64,000 nt of DNA from Bradyrhizobium algeriense (lineage in GTDB: Bacteria > Pseudomonadota > Alphaproteobacteria > Rhizobiales > Xanthobacteraceae), in assembly GCF_003062295.1 (NCBI RefSeq), contig NZ_PYCN01000003.1, positions 248,001 to 312,000 of the forward strand, read 5' to 3'. The notes below the pieces were generated by a model, which was not told the DNA's origin, did not search any database, and saw only the letters and a program-made list of their open reading frames with translations. The translations under genes were made by a program, and so were the position numbers. Every line of letters begins with the position of its first letter. The first letter of the stretch is position 1. Positions 35,970 to 45,128 of this stretch are shown piece after piece.

Positions 35970-36938
35970 TCACTGCGCCTGCGCGCCGATGCCGGCGGCC
36001 TTGATGATCGGCCACCATTTTTCGATCTCGGCCTTCTGGAAAGCGGCCAATCCTTCCGGCGTTTGCTGCGCACGGGGCGCGACGTCGAGGCCCAGTTCGG
36101 TAAAGCGCTTCTGGATCGCCGGATCAGCCAGTGCCTCCACCGTCGCGGCGTTGAGTTTTGCGATAACATCCTTCGGCGTGCCCTTTGGCGCCCAGAAGCC
36201 GAACCAGCCCGACATATAGAGCCCGGGCACGCCGGTCTCATCCGCGGTCGGAATGTCAGGCATCGAAGCCGAGCGTGTCGCCGAGAGGTTGGCGAGCGCC
36301 TTGATCTTGCCGGCGCGGATTTGCGGCAGCGCCACCGCGCCCTGCACAACCAGCAGATCCACCGTACCGGAGATCAGGTCGGTCATCGCAGGGCCTGCGC
36401 CGCGATAGGGAATGAACTGCACCTTCTGCTTGGTCAGGTTCTCGAACATCACGCCGGTGACGTTCGCCGCCGCGTTCTGGTTGACGAAATTGATCTTGCC
36501 CGGGTTTTCCTTCATCCAGGCGACCAGTTCGGCAAGCGTGTTGGCCGGCAGGTCTTTCTTGGCGACCATGAGCTGAGGATTGTTGGAAACAAGCGCGATC
36601 GGCTCAAAATCTTTTTCGAGGTCGTAGTCTAGCTTGTAGATGATGCTGCCGACATGGGTGTCCCACTGGCCGATGTCGAAGGTGTAACCGTCGGGCGCGG
36701 CGCGGGCGACGCGCCCGACACCAATGCTGCCACCCGCGCCGCCGACATTTTCGATCACGACGGACTGCCCGAGCGTTGCACGCATCCGCTCGGCCATGAT
36801 CCGGGCGGCGGCATCGGTCGATCCGCCCGGCGGGAAAGGCACCACCAGCGTGATCGGGCGGGAGGGATAGGTTTGCGCCTGCGCAGCCGCAGCACCGAAG
36901 AGGATCAAGAATGACAGCGCGACCCAGAACCTCTTCAT
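35970..36938 (-). CDS. Bug/TctC-family periplasmic solute-binding protein
   Basis: This encodes 322 aa with GGGGGAGG before the ATG and a signal peptide ending AAAAQAQ. Family blocks are YPSRPITLVVPFPPGGSTD, VIENVGGAGGSIGVGRVA and AAPDGYTF. It lies 34 bp downstream of the RraA-like gene on the same strand, so the two probably form an operon. A link to uptake and breakdown of an aromatic-derived or hydroxy acid is a reasonable inference. No tctAB genes are adjacent. Confidence 0.9.
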   Translation of the reverse strand: MKRFWVALSFLILFGAAAAQAQTYPSRPITLVVPFPPGGSTDAAARIMAERMRATLGQSVVIENVGGAGGSIGVGRVARAAPDGYTFDIGQWDTHVGSIIYKLDYDLEKDFEPIALVSNNPQLMVAKKDLPANTLAELVAWMKENPGKINFVNQNAAANVTGVMFENLTKQKVQFIPYRGAGPAMTDLISGTVDLLVVQGAVALPQIRAGKIKALANLSATRSASMPDIPTADETGVPGLYMSGWFGFWAPKGTPKDVIAKLNAATVEALADPAIQKRFTELGLDVAPRAQQTPEGLAAFQKAEIEKWWPIIKAAGIGAQAQ

Positions 36939-36972
36939 GACGCCTCCCCCGTTTGTTGAACCCTGACTTTTG

Positions 36973-37692
36973 TCAGTGGATCTCGGACGAACGCTTCAAC
37001 GCCTCTTTCAGTTTTTCCAACGTGAAGTCCGGGCTGCGCGCGATCTCCAGGATCGGCGTCTCGCGCCGGCCGCAGAGTTCGGCGGCTTCCGGAATCTGCG
37101 CCGCGATATCTGTCGGGATCACGATGGCGCCGTGCTGGTCGGCGTGGATCAGATCGTCGGAATGCACCGTCATGCCGGCGACGCGCACTTCGCCGCCCCA
37201 GGCTTCCGCATGAACCCATGCATGCGACGGGCCGATCGAGCCGGCCAGCGCCTGAAAGCCCGGTGCCCATTGCGGGATGTCGCGGATCGAGCCGTCGGTG
37301 ATGACGCCGAGGCAGCCGAGCGCCTTGTGCACGTTGCTCTGCACCTCGCCCCAGAACGCGCCGTAACCGGCATCGGCGCCGTCGATATCCTGGATCACGG
37401 TGATGCGCGGACCGAAGCCGGTGCCGACATATTCGTAATAGGCGATGCGGCGCTTCGACTGCTCGTCAGCCGGAAGGGTGGATTTGAGCACCGAGCGGAT
37501 CGTCACGGTGCGGGCATAACCTACCATCGGCGGCAAATCGGGGAACGGGCAGACCAGCGGCTTGGTGGTGTAGCCGATCAGGCGGCGTTCAGGCGCGACG
37601 ATTTCCATAGCATTGCAGATCGTCGGCGTGTCATAGCGCGCCAGCGCCTCGAGGACGGAAGCAGGCAGCGGGGCAGTAACGGCTTTGTTCAC
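36973..37692 (-). CDS. RraA-like aldolase/decarboxylase family protein
   Basis: This encodes 239 aa. The GTG at 37692 has AGGAGAG before it, while the longer frame to 37776 has none. The fold is that of RraA / 4-hydroxy-4-methyl-2-oxoglutarate aldolase: YDTPTICNAME near the N-terminus, GYGAFWGEV, and the metal site GVITDGSIRD, with DDLIHADQHGAIVIP later. These proteins cleave or decarboxylate oxo-acids, or regulate RNase E in enterobacteria. With a carboxylate-binding protein gene next to it, the catabolic role is more likely. Confidence 0.8.
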   Translation of the reverse strand: MNKAVTAPLPASVLEALARYDTPTICNAMEIVAPERRLIGYTTKPLVCPFPDLPPMVGYARTVTIRSVLKSTLPADEQSKRRIAYYEYVGTGFGPRITVIQDIDGADAGYGAFWGEVQSNVHKALGCLGVITDGSIRDIPQWAPGFQALAGSIGPSHAWVHAEAWGGEVRVAGMTVHSDDLIHADQHGAIVIPTDIAAQIPEAAELCGRRETPILEIARSPDFTLEKLKEALKRSSEIH

Positions 37693-37837
37693 GGCGTTCT
37701 CTCCTGATTTTTCGGCCCGGCTCTTTGAGGCCGTGCGTCGCTTTAGCCCTATAGCCGAGATTGGAGGAGAACCCAACTCGGCGGCAGCTCATGGCAGATA
37801 TATCGGAGCAGAAATATCGGAGAGTCGCGCGGGACGA

Positions 37838-38740
37838 TCAGTTCAGCCGCGCCGGCCGATCGTCCTCGGTATCATCTGGGGCCGGCGAGAATGTCGCCGC
37901 TGGAGATGACGGCGCGGCGGTCTCCACCGTCGTCGCAGCCGGTTGCGCCGCCGCGGCAGCATTGCGCTCGTGGTCGCGATAGGACTTCCAGCCCATGGGC
38001 AGGCTCAGAAGATAGAGCACCGATCCAATCGACAGGATATGCCAGGGATAGCCGATCAGCAGCGCGACGAAGAACACCACCGAGACGAAAACCGGCAGCA
38101 CCATTTCGGGCGGCACGCGCATCCGCACCGTCTTGCCGGAAAACACCGGCAGGCGCGACACCATCAGGAACGCGATGAGAAGTATATAGCCCGCGGTCAG
38201 CATCGCTGGCGGCTTCGGGACGCCGAGAAATGACAGATAGAACGGCAGCATCGCAAGGATGGCGCCGGCCGGCGCCGGCACGCCGGTGAAGTAATTCGCC
38301 GCAAAGGCGGGCTTGTTCGGATCGTCGATACTGGCATTGAAGCGAGCGAGCCGCAGGCCGCCCGCGATCGCAAACACCATCGCCGCGATCCAGCCGCCAT
38401 TGTTCAGCTCTTGCAGCTGCCAGAAGTACAGCATCAGGCCGGGCGCAACGCCGAAATTGACGAAATCCGCAAGGCTGTCGAGTTCGGCGCCGAATTTCGA
38501 CTGGCCCTTGATCATGCGCGCGACACGGCCATCGACCCCGTCGAGCACGGCCGCGAATACGATGGCGGCGACCGCGAGCTCCATCCGCCCTTCGATCGAC
38601 AGGCGGATCGCCGTCAGCCCGGCGCAGATCGCGAGCAAGGTGATGACGTTGGGCACCAGCATCCGCACCGGGATCGGGCGAAACCGGCGGCGGCGCAGTA
38701 GTTCAGGGTATTTGGGATCTGGGGTCAGCATGCTTGCCAT
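37838..38740 (-). CDS. pssA: CDP-diacylglycerol-serine O-phosphatidyltransferase
   Basis: This encodes about 300 aa. The CDP-alcohol phosphotransferase signature DG-x2-AR-x8-G-x3-D-x3-D is seen as DGRVAR, then GAELDSLAD. Several hydrophobic helices follow. The enzyme makes phosphatidylserine in the inner membrane, the substrate of Psd, which is encoded 67 bp upstream. The C-terminal tail is Ala/Pro-rich and variable. The start is uncertain: ATG codons at 38770, 38740 and 38731 all lack a clear ribosome binding site. Confidence 0.9.
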   Translation of the reverse strand: MASMLTPDPKYPELLRRRRFRPIPVRMLVPNVITLLAICAGLTAIRLSIEGRMELAVAAIVFAAVLDGVDGRVARMIKGQSKFGAELDSLADFVNFGVAPGLMLYFWQLQELNNGGWIAAMVFAIAGGLRLARFNASIDDPNKPAFAANYFTGVPAPAGAILAMLPFYLSFLGVPKPPAMLTAGYILLIAFLMVSRLPVFSGKTVRMRVPPEMVLPVFVSVVFFVALLIGYPWHILSIGSVLYLLSLPMGWKSYRDHERNAAAAAQPAATTVETAAPSSPAATFSPAPDDTEDDRPARLN

Positions 38741-38807
38741 TATATAGCAAGCGCCGGCCCGGTTCGCCATTGGCGGCGGCTTAGCCTTTTAGGCGGCCAA
38801 GAGGTGG

Positions 38808-39506
38808 TTAATCGGCCCGAAACGTCCGCCCCTGCTCGCTCGACCCGAAATCGGCCAAAATCGTCTCGCCGGCCACGGCCGTCTGGCCCTCGGAAACCAG
38901 CGATCGCGTGCCTTCGGGCAAATAAACGTCCAGACGCGAGCCGAAACGGATCAGGCCGAACCGCTCGCCGGCGCCGATCGACTGGCCTTCCCGCACGAAT
39001 GAGACAATCCGCCGCGCCACCAGGCCGGCGATCTGGACCACGCCGATCCGTCCGTTCGTCGTCGAGATGACCAGCGAATTGCGCTCATTGTCTTCGCTGG
39101 CCTTGTCGAGCTCGGCGTTGATGAAGGCGCCGGGCCGGTAGGCGATGCGATCGATGCGGCCCGCCACCGGGCTGCGGTTCACGTGGCAGTTGAACACGCT
39201 CATGAAGATCGAAATGCGCGGCAGCGGCCGGTCGCCGAGGCCGAGTTCGGCCGGGGGCAACACCTGCGCGACCATGGAGACGCGACCGTCGGCCGGCGCC
39301 ACCACGATGCCGTCGCGCACCGGCGTGACGCGGACGGGATCGCGGAAGAACAGCGCGCACCAGATCGTCAGGAGCGAGCCGATCCAGCCCAGCGGCGTCC
39401 AGATCCAGAACAGAATCAGGCTGACGAGCGCGAAGCCGCCAATGAAGGGATAGCCCTCGGGATGGATCGGCGGGATCTGGGCGCGGATGGAATTCGCAAT
39501 CGACAT
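38808..39506 (-). CDS. psd: Phosphatidylserine decarboxylase proenzyme (short type)
   Basis: This encodes 232 aa, the short form found in alphaproteobacteria and archaea. A membrane hairpin lies at about 20-52. The conserved blocks [19 protein letters not shown] and [11 protein letters not shown] are present. Self-cleavage is expected between G189 and S190 to form the pyruvoyl group. The product is phosphatidylethanolamine. It lies 56 bp after the ABC exporter and directly upstream of pssA, a usual psd-pssA operon. Confidence 0.95.
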   Translation of the reverse strand: MSIANSIRAQIPPIHPEGYPFIGGFALVSLILFWIWTPLGWIGSLLTIWCALFFRDPVRVTPVRDGIVVAPADGRVSMVAQVLPPAELGLGDRPLPRISIFMSVFNCHVNRSPVAGRIDRIAYRPGAFINAELDKASEDNERNSLVISTTNGRIGVVQIAGLVARRIVSFVREGQSIGAGERFGLIRFGSRLDVYLPEGTRSLVSEGQTAVAGETILADFGSSEQGRTFRAD

Positions 39507-39562
39507 TAGGGCTCGCTGTTGTCTGGCCGACTTCCCGTTTCGGAAGTAGCGCCGTATTTGGA

Positions 39563-41566
39563 TTATTCCGCGGCGGTTGCCAAGGGATCTTTAGACAAGG
39601 GATCTTTGGATTTGGGCAGATCCCTGGGCTGCTCGTTGAGCGGATCGTCGACCGGCGGCGGGGCGCGGTTCGGCGCTTCGTTGCCGTCGTCGATCTGGGC
39701 GAGCTTCTCCCGCGCCTCCTCGGCTTCGCGCTGCCTGTTCCACATGCTGGCGTAGAGCCCGCCAGACGCCAAAAGCCTGACATGGGTGCCACGCTCGGCG
39801 ATGCGCCCTTGATCCAGCACGATAATTTCATCGGCGCCGACAATGGTCGACAGCCGGTGCGCGATCACCAGCGAGGTGCGGCCACGCGAGACGCGCTCCA
39901 GCGCTTCCTGGATTTCATGCTCGGTGTGGCTGTCGAGCGCGGACGTCGCCTCATCCAGCACCAGGATCGGCGGCGCTTTCAGCACCGTGCGCGCAATTGC
40001 CACGCGCTGCTTCTCGCCGCCCGACAGTTTCAGGCCGCGCTCGCCGACCTGGGTTTCGTACCCCTTCGGCGACATGCGGATGAAAGCGTCGATCTGCGCC
40101 AGTTGCGCCGCCTCTTCGACCTCGGCATCGCCGGCGTCCCAGCGGCCGTAGCGGATGTTGTAGCGGATGGTGTCGTTGAACAGCACGGTATCCTGCGGCA
40201 CCATGCCGATCGAGGCGCGCAGGCTCGCTTGCGTGACGTTGCGGATGTCCTGGCCGTCGATCAGGATTTTTCCGCTGGAGACGTCGTAAAGACGAAACAG
40301 CAATCGCGAAATCGTCGACTTGCCGGCGCCCGAGGGACCGACGATCGCCACCGTCTTGCCGGCCGGCACTTCGAAGCTGAGGCCCTTGAGGATCGGCCGT
40401 TCTGCATCATAGGCAAAGCGCACGTCGTCGAAGCGCACATTGCCTGAGCTGACCACGAGCGGCGCAGCGCCCGGGATATCCTTGATCTCGGGATTGCGCT
40501 GCAGCACGTTGAACATCTTCTCGATGTCGATGACCGCCTGCTTGATCTCGCGATAGACCATGCCCATGAAATTCAGCGGCTGGTAGAGCTGGATCATCAT
40601 GGCGTTGACCATGACGAAATCGCCGACCGTATTGGTGCCGTTGCGGACGCCGAGCGCGCACATCAGCATGGTCGCGGTGAGGCCGATGGTAAAGATGACC
40701 GCCTGCCCGGTGTTGAGCACCGCCAGCGAGGTATAGGTCTTGACGCTGTTGCGCTCGTAGCGCTCCATCGAATGGTCGTAGCGCTCGGCCTCGCGCCTCT
40801 CGGCGCTGAAATATTTCACCGTCTCGTAATTGAGCAGCGAGTCGATCGCCTTGGTGTTCGCCTCAGTGTCGGAATCGTTCATCTTGCGGCGGATTTCGAT
40901 CCGCCATTCGGTGGCGATGTAAGTGTAGTACATGTAGATCACGACCGTGATCGCGGTGACCAGCACGTAGCGCCAGTCGAACTGCCACAGCAGCACGGCC
41001 ATCAGCAGCGACACCTCGACGATGGTCGGGATCAGCTGCAGGATCACCATCCGCACGATCACCTCGATGCCGGTGCGGCCACGCTCCAGTACGCGCGTCA
41101 AGCCGCCGGTCTTGCGCTCGAGATGGAAGCGCAGCGACAATTCGTGCATGTGGACGAAGGTGATGTAGGCGAGCTTGCGCACCGCATGCATGGCGACGCG
41201 GGCGAAGATGCCGTCGCGCCACTGCGTCAGCACCGCCATCAGCACGCGGATCGCGCCGTAGCTCGCGGTCATCAGCAAAGGCGAGGCGATCAGCCACAGC
41301 ATCCAGTTCGACGCTTCGACCGGCGCGGTGCCCATGCCGTTGAGCGCATCGATCGCCCATTTGAAGGTGAACGGAACCGTCAGCGTCGCGAGCTTGGCTG
41401 CCAGCAGCAGCACCATCGACCAGACTACGCGCATCTTCAGGTCGGCGCGGTCGCCAGGCCAGATATAGGGCCACAGATGCACCAGCGTCCCGATCAGGGT
41501 CGCCTTTTCGGGAGAGTCGCTGGCCGGAGACTGGGCGGCACGGTCAGGCGAATCAGGATCAGCCAT
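39563..41566 (-). CDS. Atm1/HMT1-type ABC exporter (fused permease and ATPase)
   Basis: This encodes about 667 aa. Six hydrophobic helices (about 45-330) are followed by an ATPase with Walker A ([10 protein letters not shown]), signature LSGGEKQR, Walker B ([11 protein letters not shown]) and an H-loop (IAHRLST). [17 protein letters not shown] is typical of the ABCB7/Atm1 group, which exports glutathione-linked sulfur or metal compounds. The tail repeats KDPL in [16 protein letters not shown], a small coding duplication. The ATG at 41566 is preferred over a GTG at 41596; neither has a good ribosome binding site. Confidence 0.9.
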   Translation of the reverse strand: MADPDSPDRAAQSPASDSPEKATLIGTLVHLWPYIWPGDRADLKMRVVWSMVLLLAAKLATLTVPFTFKWAIDALNGMGTAPVEASNWMLWLIASPLLMTASYGAIRVLMAVLTQWRDGIFARVAMHAVRKLAYITFVHMHELSLRFHLERKTGGLTRVLERGRTGIEVIVRMVILQLIPTIVEVSLLMAVLLWQFDWRYVLVTAITVVIYMYYTYIATEWRIEIRRKMNDSDTEANTKAIDSLLNYETVKYFSAERREAERYDHSMERYERNSVKTYTSLAVLNTGQAVIFTIGLTATMLMCALGVRNGTNTVGDFVMVNAMMIQLYQPLNFMGMVYREIKQAVIDIEKMFNVLQRNPEIKDIPGAAPLVVSSGNVRFDDVRFAYDAERPILKGLSFEVPAGKTVAIVGPSGAGKSTISRLLFRLYDVSSGKILIDGQDIRNVTQASLRASIGMVPQDTVLFNDTIRYNIRYGRWDAGDAEVEEAAQLAQIDAFIRMSPKGYETQVGERGLKLSGGEKQRVAIARTVLKAPPILVLDEATSALDSHTEHEIQEALERVSRGRTSLVIAHRLSTIVGADEIIVLDQGRIAERGTHVRLLASGGLYASMWNRQREAEEAREKLAQIDDGNEAPNRAPPPVDDPLNEQPRDLPKSKDPLSKDPLATAAE

Positions 41567-41769
41567 CGCTGTCGCGCCCAACGCAAGATGGCGCACCGGC
41601 CGCCGTTAGATGGTTTCTAATGGTCTGCATAGGCCCGTCATATAGAGCGTTTAACTCTCCCGTACAGCCTTGAAAGATAAATCTTTCCCCCGTTTGGTTT
41701 GATTTCGGGCCTATTTCTGCTGCATCAGCGAAGTCAACCAGACTTGAGCTTTTCTGGGTGCAGTGCCAC

Positions 41770-42399
41770 ATGATCTCCATGGATCAAATCAAAACCGATC
41801 AAATCAAAACTGTCTGTGTCTATTGCGGCTCCGGCGCCGGCTCCAGCCCCCGCTTTGTCGAAGCTGCCCACGCCCTGGGAAAGACTTTCGCCGAGAACAA
41901 CATCCGGCTCGTCTATGGCGGCGGTTCGGTCGGCCTGATGGGCGCGGTCGCCAAATCCACGCTGGATCACGGCGGCCTGGTCACCGGGATCATTCCGGAT
42001 TTTTTGCGATCCCGCGAAAATATGCTGACGCACGTTCAGGAAATGATCGTCACGCCCGACATGCACGAGCGCAAGCGGCTGATGTTCGAACATTCCGATG
42101 CGTTCGTCGCCCTGCCCGGCGGCGTCGGCACGCTGGAAGAACTGGTCGAGCAGATGACCTGGCAGCAACTCGGCCGCCACTCCAAGCCGGTTCTGCTCGC
42201 CAACATCGACGGCTTCTGGGAGCCGCTGATCGCGCTTTTGGCGCACATGCGCGAAACCGAGTTCATCCGCCCGTCACTGGACATCGACATCCTCAAGGCT
42301 GAACGGGTCGAGGACATCGTGCCGCGCCTGCGCGCCGCCGCAGCGCGTGCGCCCGAAGGCAGCAAGGAAATGGCGCCGGAACTGGCGCGGAAGCTTTAA
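41770..42399 (+). CDS. LOG-family protein, cytokinin riboside 5'-monophosphate phosphoribohydrolase type
   Basis: This encodes 209 aa from the ATG at 41770 (a GTG at 41758 and an ATG at 41779 are alternatives). The nucleotide-binding motifs are VCVYCGSGAGSSP, LVYGGGSVGLMG and the catalytic PGGVGTLEEL. These enzymes release free bases from nucleoside monophosphates. In plant-associated bacteria they may make active cytokinins, but many are housekeeping hydrolases. The first codons hold a 15-bp direct duplication (DQIKT twice). Confidence 0.9.
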   Translation: MISMDQIKTDQIKTVCVYCGSGAGSSPRFVEAAHALGKTFAENNIRLVYGGGSVGLMGAVAKSTLDHGGLVTGIIPDFLRSRENMLTHVQEMIVTPDMHERKRLMFEHSDAFVALPGGVGTLEELVEQMTWQQLGRHSKPVLLANIDGFWEPLIALLAHMRETEFIRPSLDIDILKAERVEDIVPRLRAAAARAPEGSKEMAPELARKL

Positions 42400-42410
42400 G
42401 CCTCCTCGCT

Positions 42411-42788
42411 TCACTCACTCGGAAACGTCACGGCCTCGATGCGGTTGCCGTCGGGATCGATCACGAACGCCGCATAGTACTTCACGCGATCATGCGGGCG
42501 CAGGCCCGGTGCACCGTCGGAGCGGCCGCCGGACTTCAACGCCGCCGCGTGGAATGCATCGACATCGCCGGTTGCTTTGGCGCGAAGGCAGATGTGCGTA
42601 CCGCTCTCGGGCGGGACCGGGGCCATGCCGGCGCGCAGGTTGATCCAGAATTCGGGGTAGGTTTTGCCGAAGCCGATGGTTGCGGGGCGCGTCACCAGAC
42701 GCGACAGGCCGAGGGCTGCAAGCGTCGCTTCATAGAAACGCGCGGAGCGTTCGAGATCACTGACGCCGACGGAGATGTGGTCGATCAT
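42411..42788 (-). CDS. VOC-family glyoxalase/dioxygenase-fold protein
   Basis: This encodes 125 aa. GGAGGAG lies before the ATG at 42788; the longer frame to 42884 runs into the neighbouring palindrome and is rejected. The fold is seen in MIDHISVGVSDLERSARFYE at the start and FVIDPDGNRIEAVTF at the end, where H4, and the final Glu, could bind metal. The substrate is unknown. It is convergent with the LOG gene, with only 11 bp between the stops. Confidence 0.85.
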   Translation of the reverse strand: MIDHISVGVSDLERSARFYEATLAALGLSRLVTRPATIGFGKTYPEFWINLRAGMAPVPPESGTHICLRAKATGDVDAFHAAALKSGGRSDGAPGLRPHDRVKYYAAFVIDPDGNRIEAVTFPSE

Positions 42789-42808
42789 TTCGTGCTCCTC
42801 CGTCACTT

Positions 42809-42893
42809 GTAGCCCGGATGGAGCGCAGCGCAATCCGGGTCGCTCAAGCCAGCCGCGAAAATCCCGGATTGCGCTGCGCTCCATCCGGGCTAC
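42809..42893. repeat. REP-like palindrome with perfect 31-bp arms
   Basis: The arms 42809-42839 and 42863-42893 are exact reverse complements around a 23-base loop. The arm core is AGCCCGGATGGAGCGCAGCG. Elements with this core are dispersed between genes in Bradyrhizobium-like genomes. It lies between cimA and the VOC gene and may act as an RNA stabiliser or terminator. Confidence 0.85.
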
Positions 42894-42902
42894 GGTCTTG
42901 GC

Positions 42903-44501
42903 TCACGCCGGCGCGCCTGACTTCACCAGCTTGTAGACCACCGAATCCATCAGCGCCTGGAACGAGGCGTCGATGATATTGGGCGACACGCCGACCGTGA
43001 TCCAGCTGTCGCCGTTCTCGTCCTCGCTCTCGATCAAGACCCGCGTCACGGCTTCGGTACCGCCATTGAGGATACGCACGCGGTAATCGATCAGCTTCAG
43101 GCCTTCGATATATTTCTGGTACTTGCCGAGATCCTTGCGCAAGGCGACGTCGAGCGCATTGACGGGACCGTTGCCTTCCGCCGCCGAGATCAGCCGCTCG
43201 CCCGCGACATCGACCTTGACCACGGCAAGCGCCACCGTGACACGCTGGCCGTTGGCGTTGTAGCGCTGCTCGACATTGACGTCGAACTGCTCGACCTTGA
43301 AATATTCCGGCACGCGGCCGAGCGTGCGCCGCGCCAGCAGGTCGAACGACGCGTTGGCCGATTCGTAGGCGTAGCCCGCCGCTTCCCGCTCCTTCAGTTC
43401 CTCGACCAGACGCGCCAGCTTCGGATCGCTCTTCTCGTAAGTGATACCGGCGCGATCCAGTTCGGCCATCACGTTGGAGCGGCCGGCCTGGTCGGACACC
43501 AGCACCTTGCGATGGTTGCCGACCGACTCGGGCAAAATGTGTTCGTAGCTGTGCGGGTCCTTCATCATCGCCGAGGCGTGAATACCGGCCTTGGTGACGA
43601 AGGCGCTTTCGCCGACGTAGGGCGCATGGCGGTTCGGCGCGCGGTTGAGCATGTCGTCGAGCGTCCGCGACACCTTCATCAGCGTCGTCATTTTCTCCGC
43701 GGTGACGCCGATCTCGAAGGCATCGGAGAATTCGTTCTTGAGGCGCAGCGTCGGGATCAGCGAACAGAGATTGGCGTTGCCGCAGCGCTCGCCAAGCCCG
43801 TTCAACGTGCCCTGGATCTGCCGCGCACCGGCGCGCACCGCGGCCAGCGAATTGGCGACCGCCTGCTCGGTATCGTTATGGGCGTGGATGCCGACATGGC
43901 TGCCCGGAATGTGCTTGATGACGTGGCCGACGATGGTCTCGATCTCGTGCGGCATGGTGCCGCCATTGGTGTCGCACAGCACCACCCAGCGCGCACCGGA
44001 TTCATAGGCCGCTTTCGCGCAGGCGAGCGCGAAATCGGCGTTCTCCTTGTAGCCGTCGAAGAAGTGCTCGCAATCGACCATCACCTCGCGCCCCGCCGCC
44101 TTCGCAGCAACGACGCTGTCGCGGATCGAGGCGAGGTTTTCGTCGTTGGTGGTCTCCAGCGCCACCCGCACCTGATAGGCGCTGGATTTGGCGACAAAGC
44201 AGATTGCGTCGGCCTTGGCCTCGATGAGCGCCGCTAGCCCGGGATCGTTCGAAGCCGAACGGCCCGGACGGCGCGTCATGCCGAACGCCGTGAACTTGGC
44301 GCTCTCGAACTTCGGCTTGTCCGAAAAGAATTCAGTGTCGGTCGGATTTGCGCCGGGATAGCCGCCCTCGACATAGTCGATGCCGAGTTCATCGAGCATC
44401 TGTGCGATGATCTGCTTGTCATGCAGCGTGAAATCGACGCCGTTGGTCTGCGCACCGTCGCGCAGCGTGGTGTCGAAGAGATAAAGGCGTTCGCGGCTCA
44501 T
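42903..44501 (-). CDS. cimA: (R)-citramalate synthase
   Basis: This encodes 532 aa. The alpha-isopropylmalate/homocitrate synthase family motifs are DTTLRDGAQTNGVDF (residues 10-24), EGGYPGANPTD, and the metal-binding HAHNDTEQAVANS. A C-terminal LeuA-like allosteric domain follows (NGPVNALDVALRKDL). The enzyme condenses pyruvate and acetyl-CoA to citramalate, the threonine-independent route to isoleucine. The family member type is judged from length and the VEGGYPGANPTDTEFF block. Its ATG overlaps the stop of the GNAT gene (ATGA). Confidence 0.9.
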   Translation of the reverse strand: MSRERLYLFDTTLRDGAQTNGVDFTLHDKQIIAQMLDELGIDYVEGGYPGANPTDTEFFSDKPKFESAKFTAFGMTRRPGRSASNDPGLAALIEAKADAICFVAKSSAYQVRVALETTNDENLASIRDSVVAAKAAGREVMVDCEHFFDGYKENADFALACAKAAYESGARWVVLCDTNGGTMPHEIETIVGHVIKHIPGSHVGIHAHNDTEQAVANSLAAVRAGARQIQGTLNGLGERCGNANLCSLIPTLRLKNEFSDAFEIGVTAEKMTTLMKVSRTLDDMLNRAPNRHAPYVGESAFVTKAGIHASAMMKDPHSYEHILPESVGNHRKVLVSDQAGRSNVMAELDRAGITYEKSDPKLARLVEELKEREAAGYAYESANASFDLLARRTLGRVPEYFKVEQFDVNVEQRYNANGQRVTVALAVVKVDVAGERLISAAEGNGPVNALDVALRKDLGKYQKYIEGLKLIDYRVRILNGGTEAVTRVLIESEDENGDSWITVGVSPNIIDASFQALMDSVVYKLVKSGAPA

Positions 44502-45010
44502 GACGGAACTCCCGGCGCGGCATTGTCAGCCAGCGTCTTCTGCATCGTGGTGTTGGCGAGCCATTCGCCGTTGAGCGAGACGGTGTTGCGCTGTTTGGCG
44601 GCATAGCCGCGCTTCCGAAACAGCGGCTCCGCGGTGTCGCTGGCATCGACCGTCAGGGTCTTTGCCCCGCGCGCGCCCGCCAGTTTTTCCAGCGCGTCGA
44701 CCAGCATCGAGGCGACGCCCTGCCCCGCGACGCTCGGATGGACGAAGAGCATGTCGATATGGTCAGCCCCTTTCAGCGAGGCGAACCCGACCGGCGCGTT
44801 CTGGATGGTCGCGATCAGCGTCAACTGCCCGGCGAGCTTCTTGCCGAAAGCTTCTTCGTCGGCGGCAGCCTGAGCCCAGGCTGCCTGCTGCGCCTCGCTG
44901 TAGTCATCGCCGGTCAGCCCCTCGATGGCAGCAACGAAGATCGCCGCCAGTATCGGAACATCCGCCGGCAAAAACGGTCGCAAACCAGGTTTGGGTAGCG
45001 CCTGTCCCAT
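44498..45010 (-). CDS. GNAT-family N-acetyltransferase
   Basis: This encodes 170 aa. The GNAT core is seen as APVGFASLKGADHIDMLFVHP, followed by the acetyl-CoA loop GQGVASMLVDALE and the C-terminal LFRKRGYAAKQRNTVSLNGEW, typical of YafP-like acetyltransferases. The substrate is unknown. It sits within a tight operon: five bases after the 37-aa gene and overlapping cimA by four bases. Confidence 0.85.
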   Translation of the reverse strand: MGQALPKPGLRPFLPADVPILAAIFVAAIEGLTGDDYSEAQQAAWAQAAADEEAFGKKLAGQLTLIATIQNAPVGFASLKGADHIDMLFVHPSVAGQGVASMLVDALEKLAGARGAKTLTVDASDTAEPLFRKRGYAAKQRNTVSLNGEWLANTTMQKTLADNAAPGVPS

Positions 45011-45014
45011 CGCG

Positions 45015-45128
45015 TCAAAACACTCCGAACAGTCTCAAGGCCAGCACGATCGCAGCAACGATTAACGCCCATTTGATGAAGATGTAATAACGCCAGTGTT
45101 TTGGGAATGGCGTATCGGGCCTGGTCAT
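45015..45128 (-). CDS. 37-aa single-helix membrane protein
   Basis: This small gene reads [19 protein letters not shown] and then a hydrophobic segment, ending LRLFGVF and TGA. GGGAGA lies nine bases before the ATG, and the ATG overlaps the cysS stop as ATGA, so translation is coupled. The GNAT gene begins four bases after its stop. The good ribosome binding site, overlap and one predicted transmembrane helix support a real protein. Function is unknown. Confidence 0.75.
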   Translation of the reverse strand: MTRPDTPFPKHWRYYIFIKWALIVAAIVLALRLFGVF

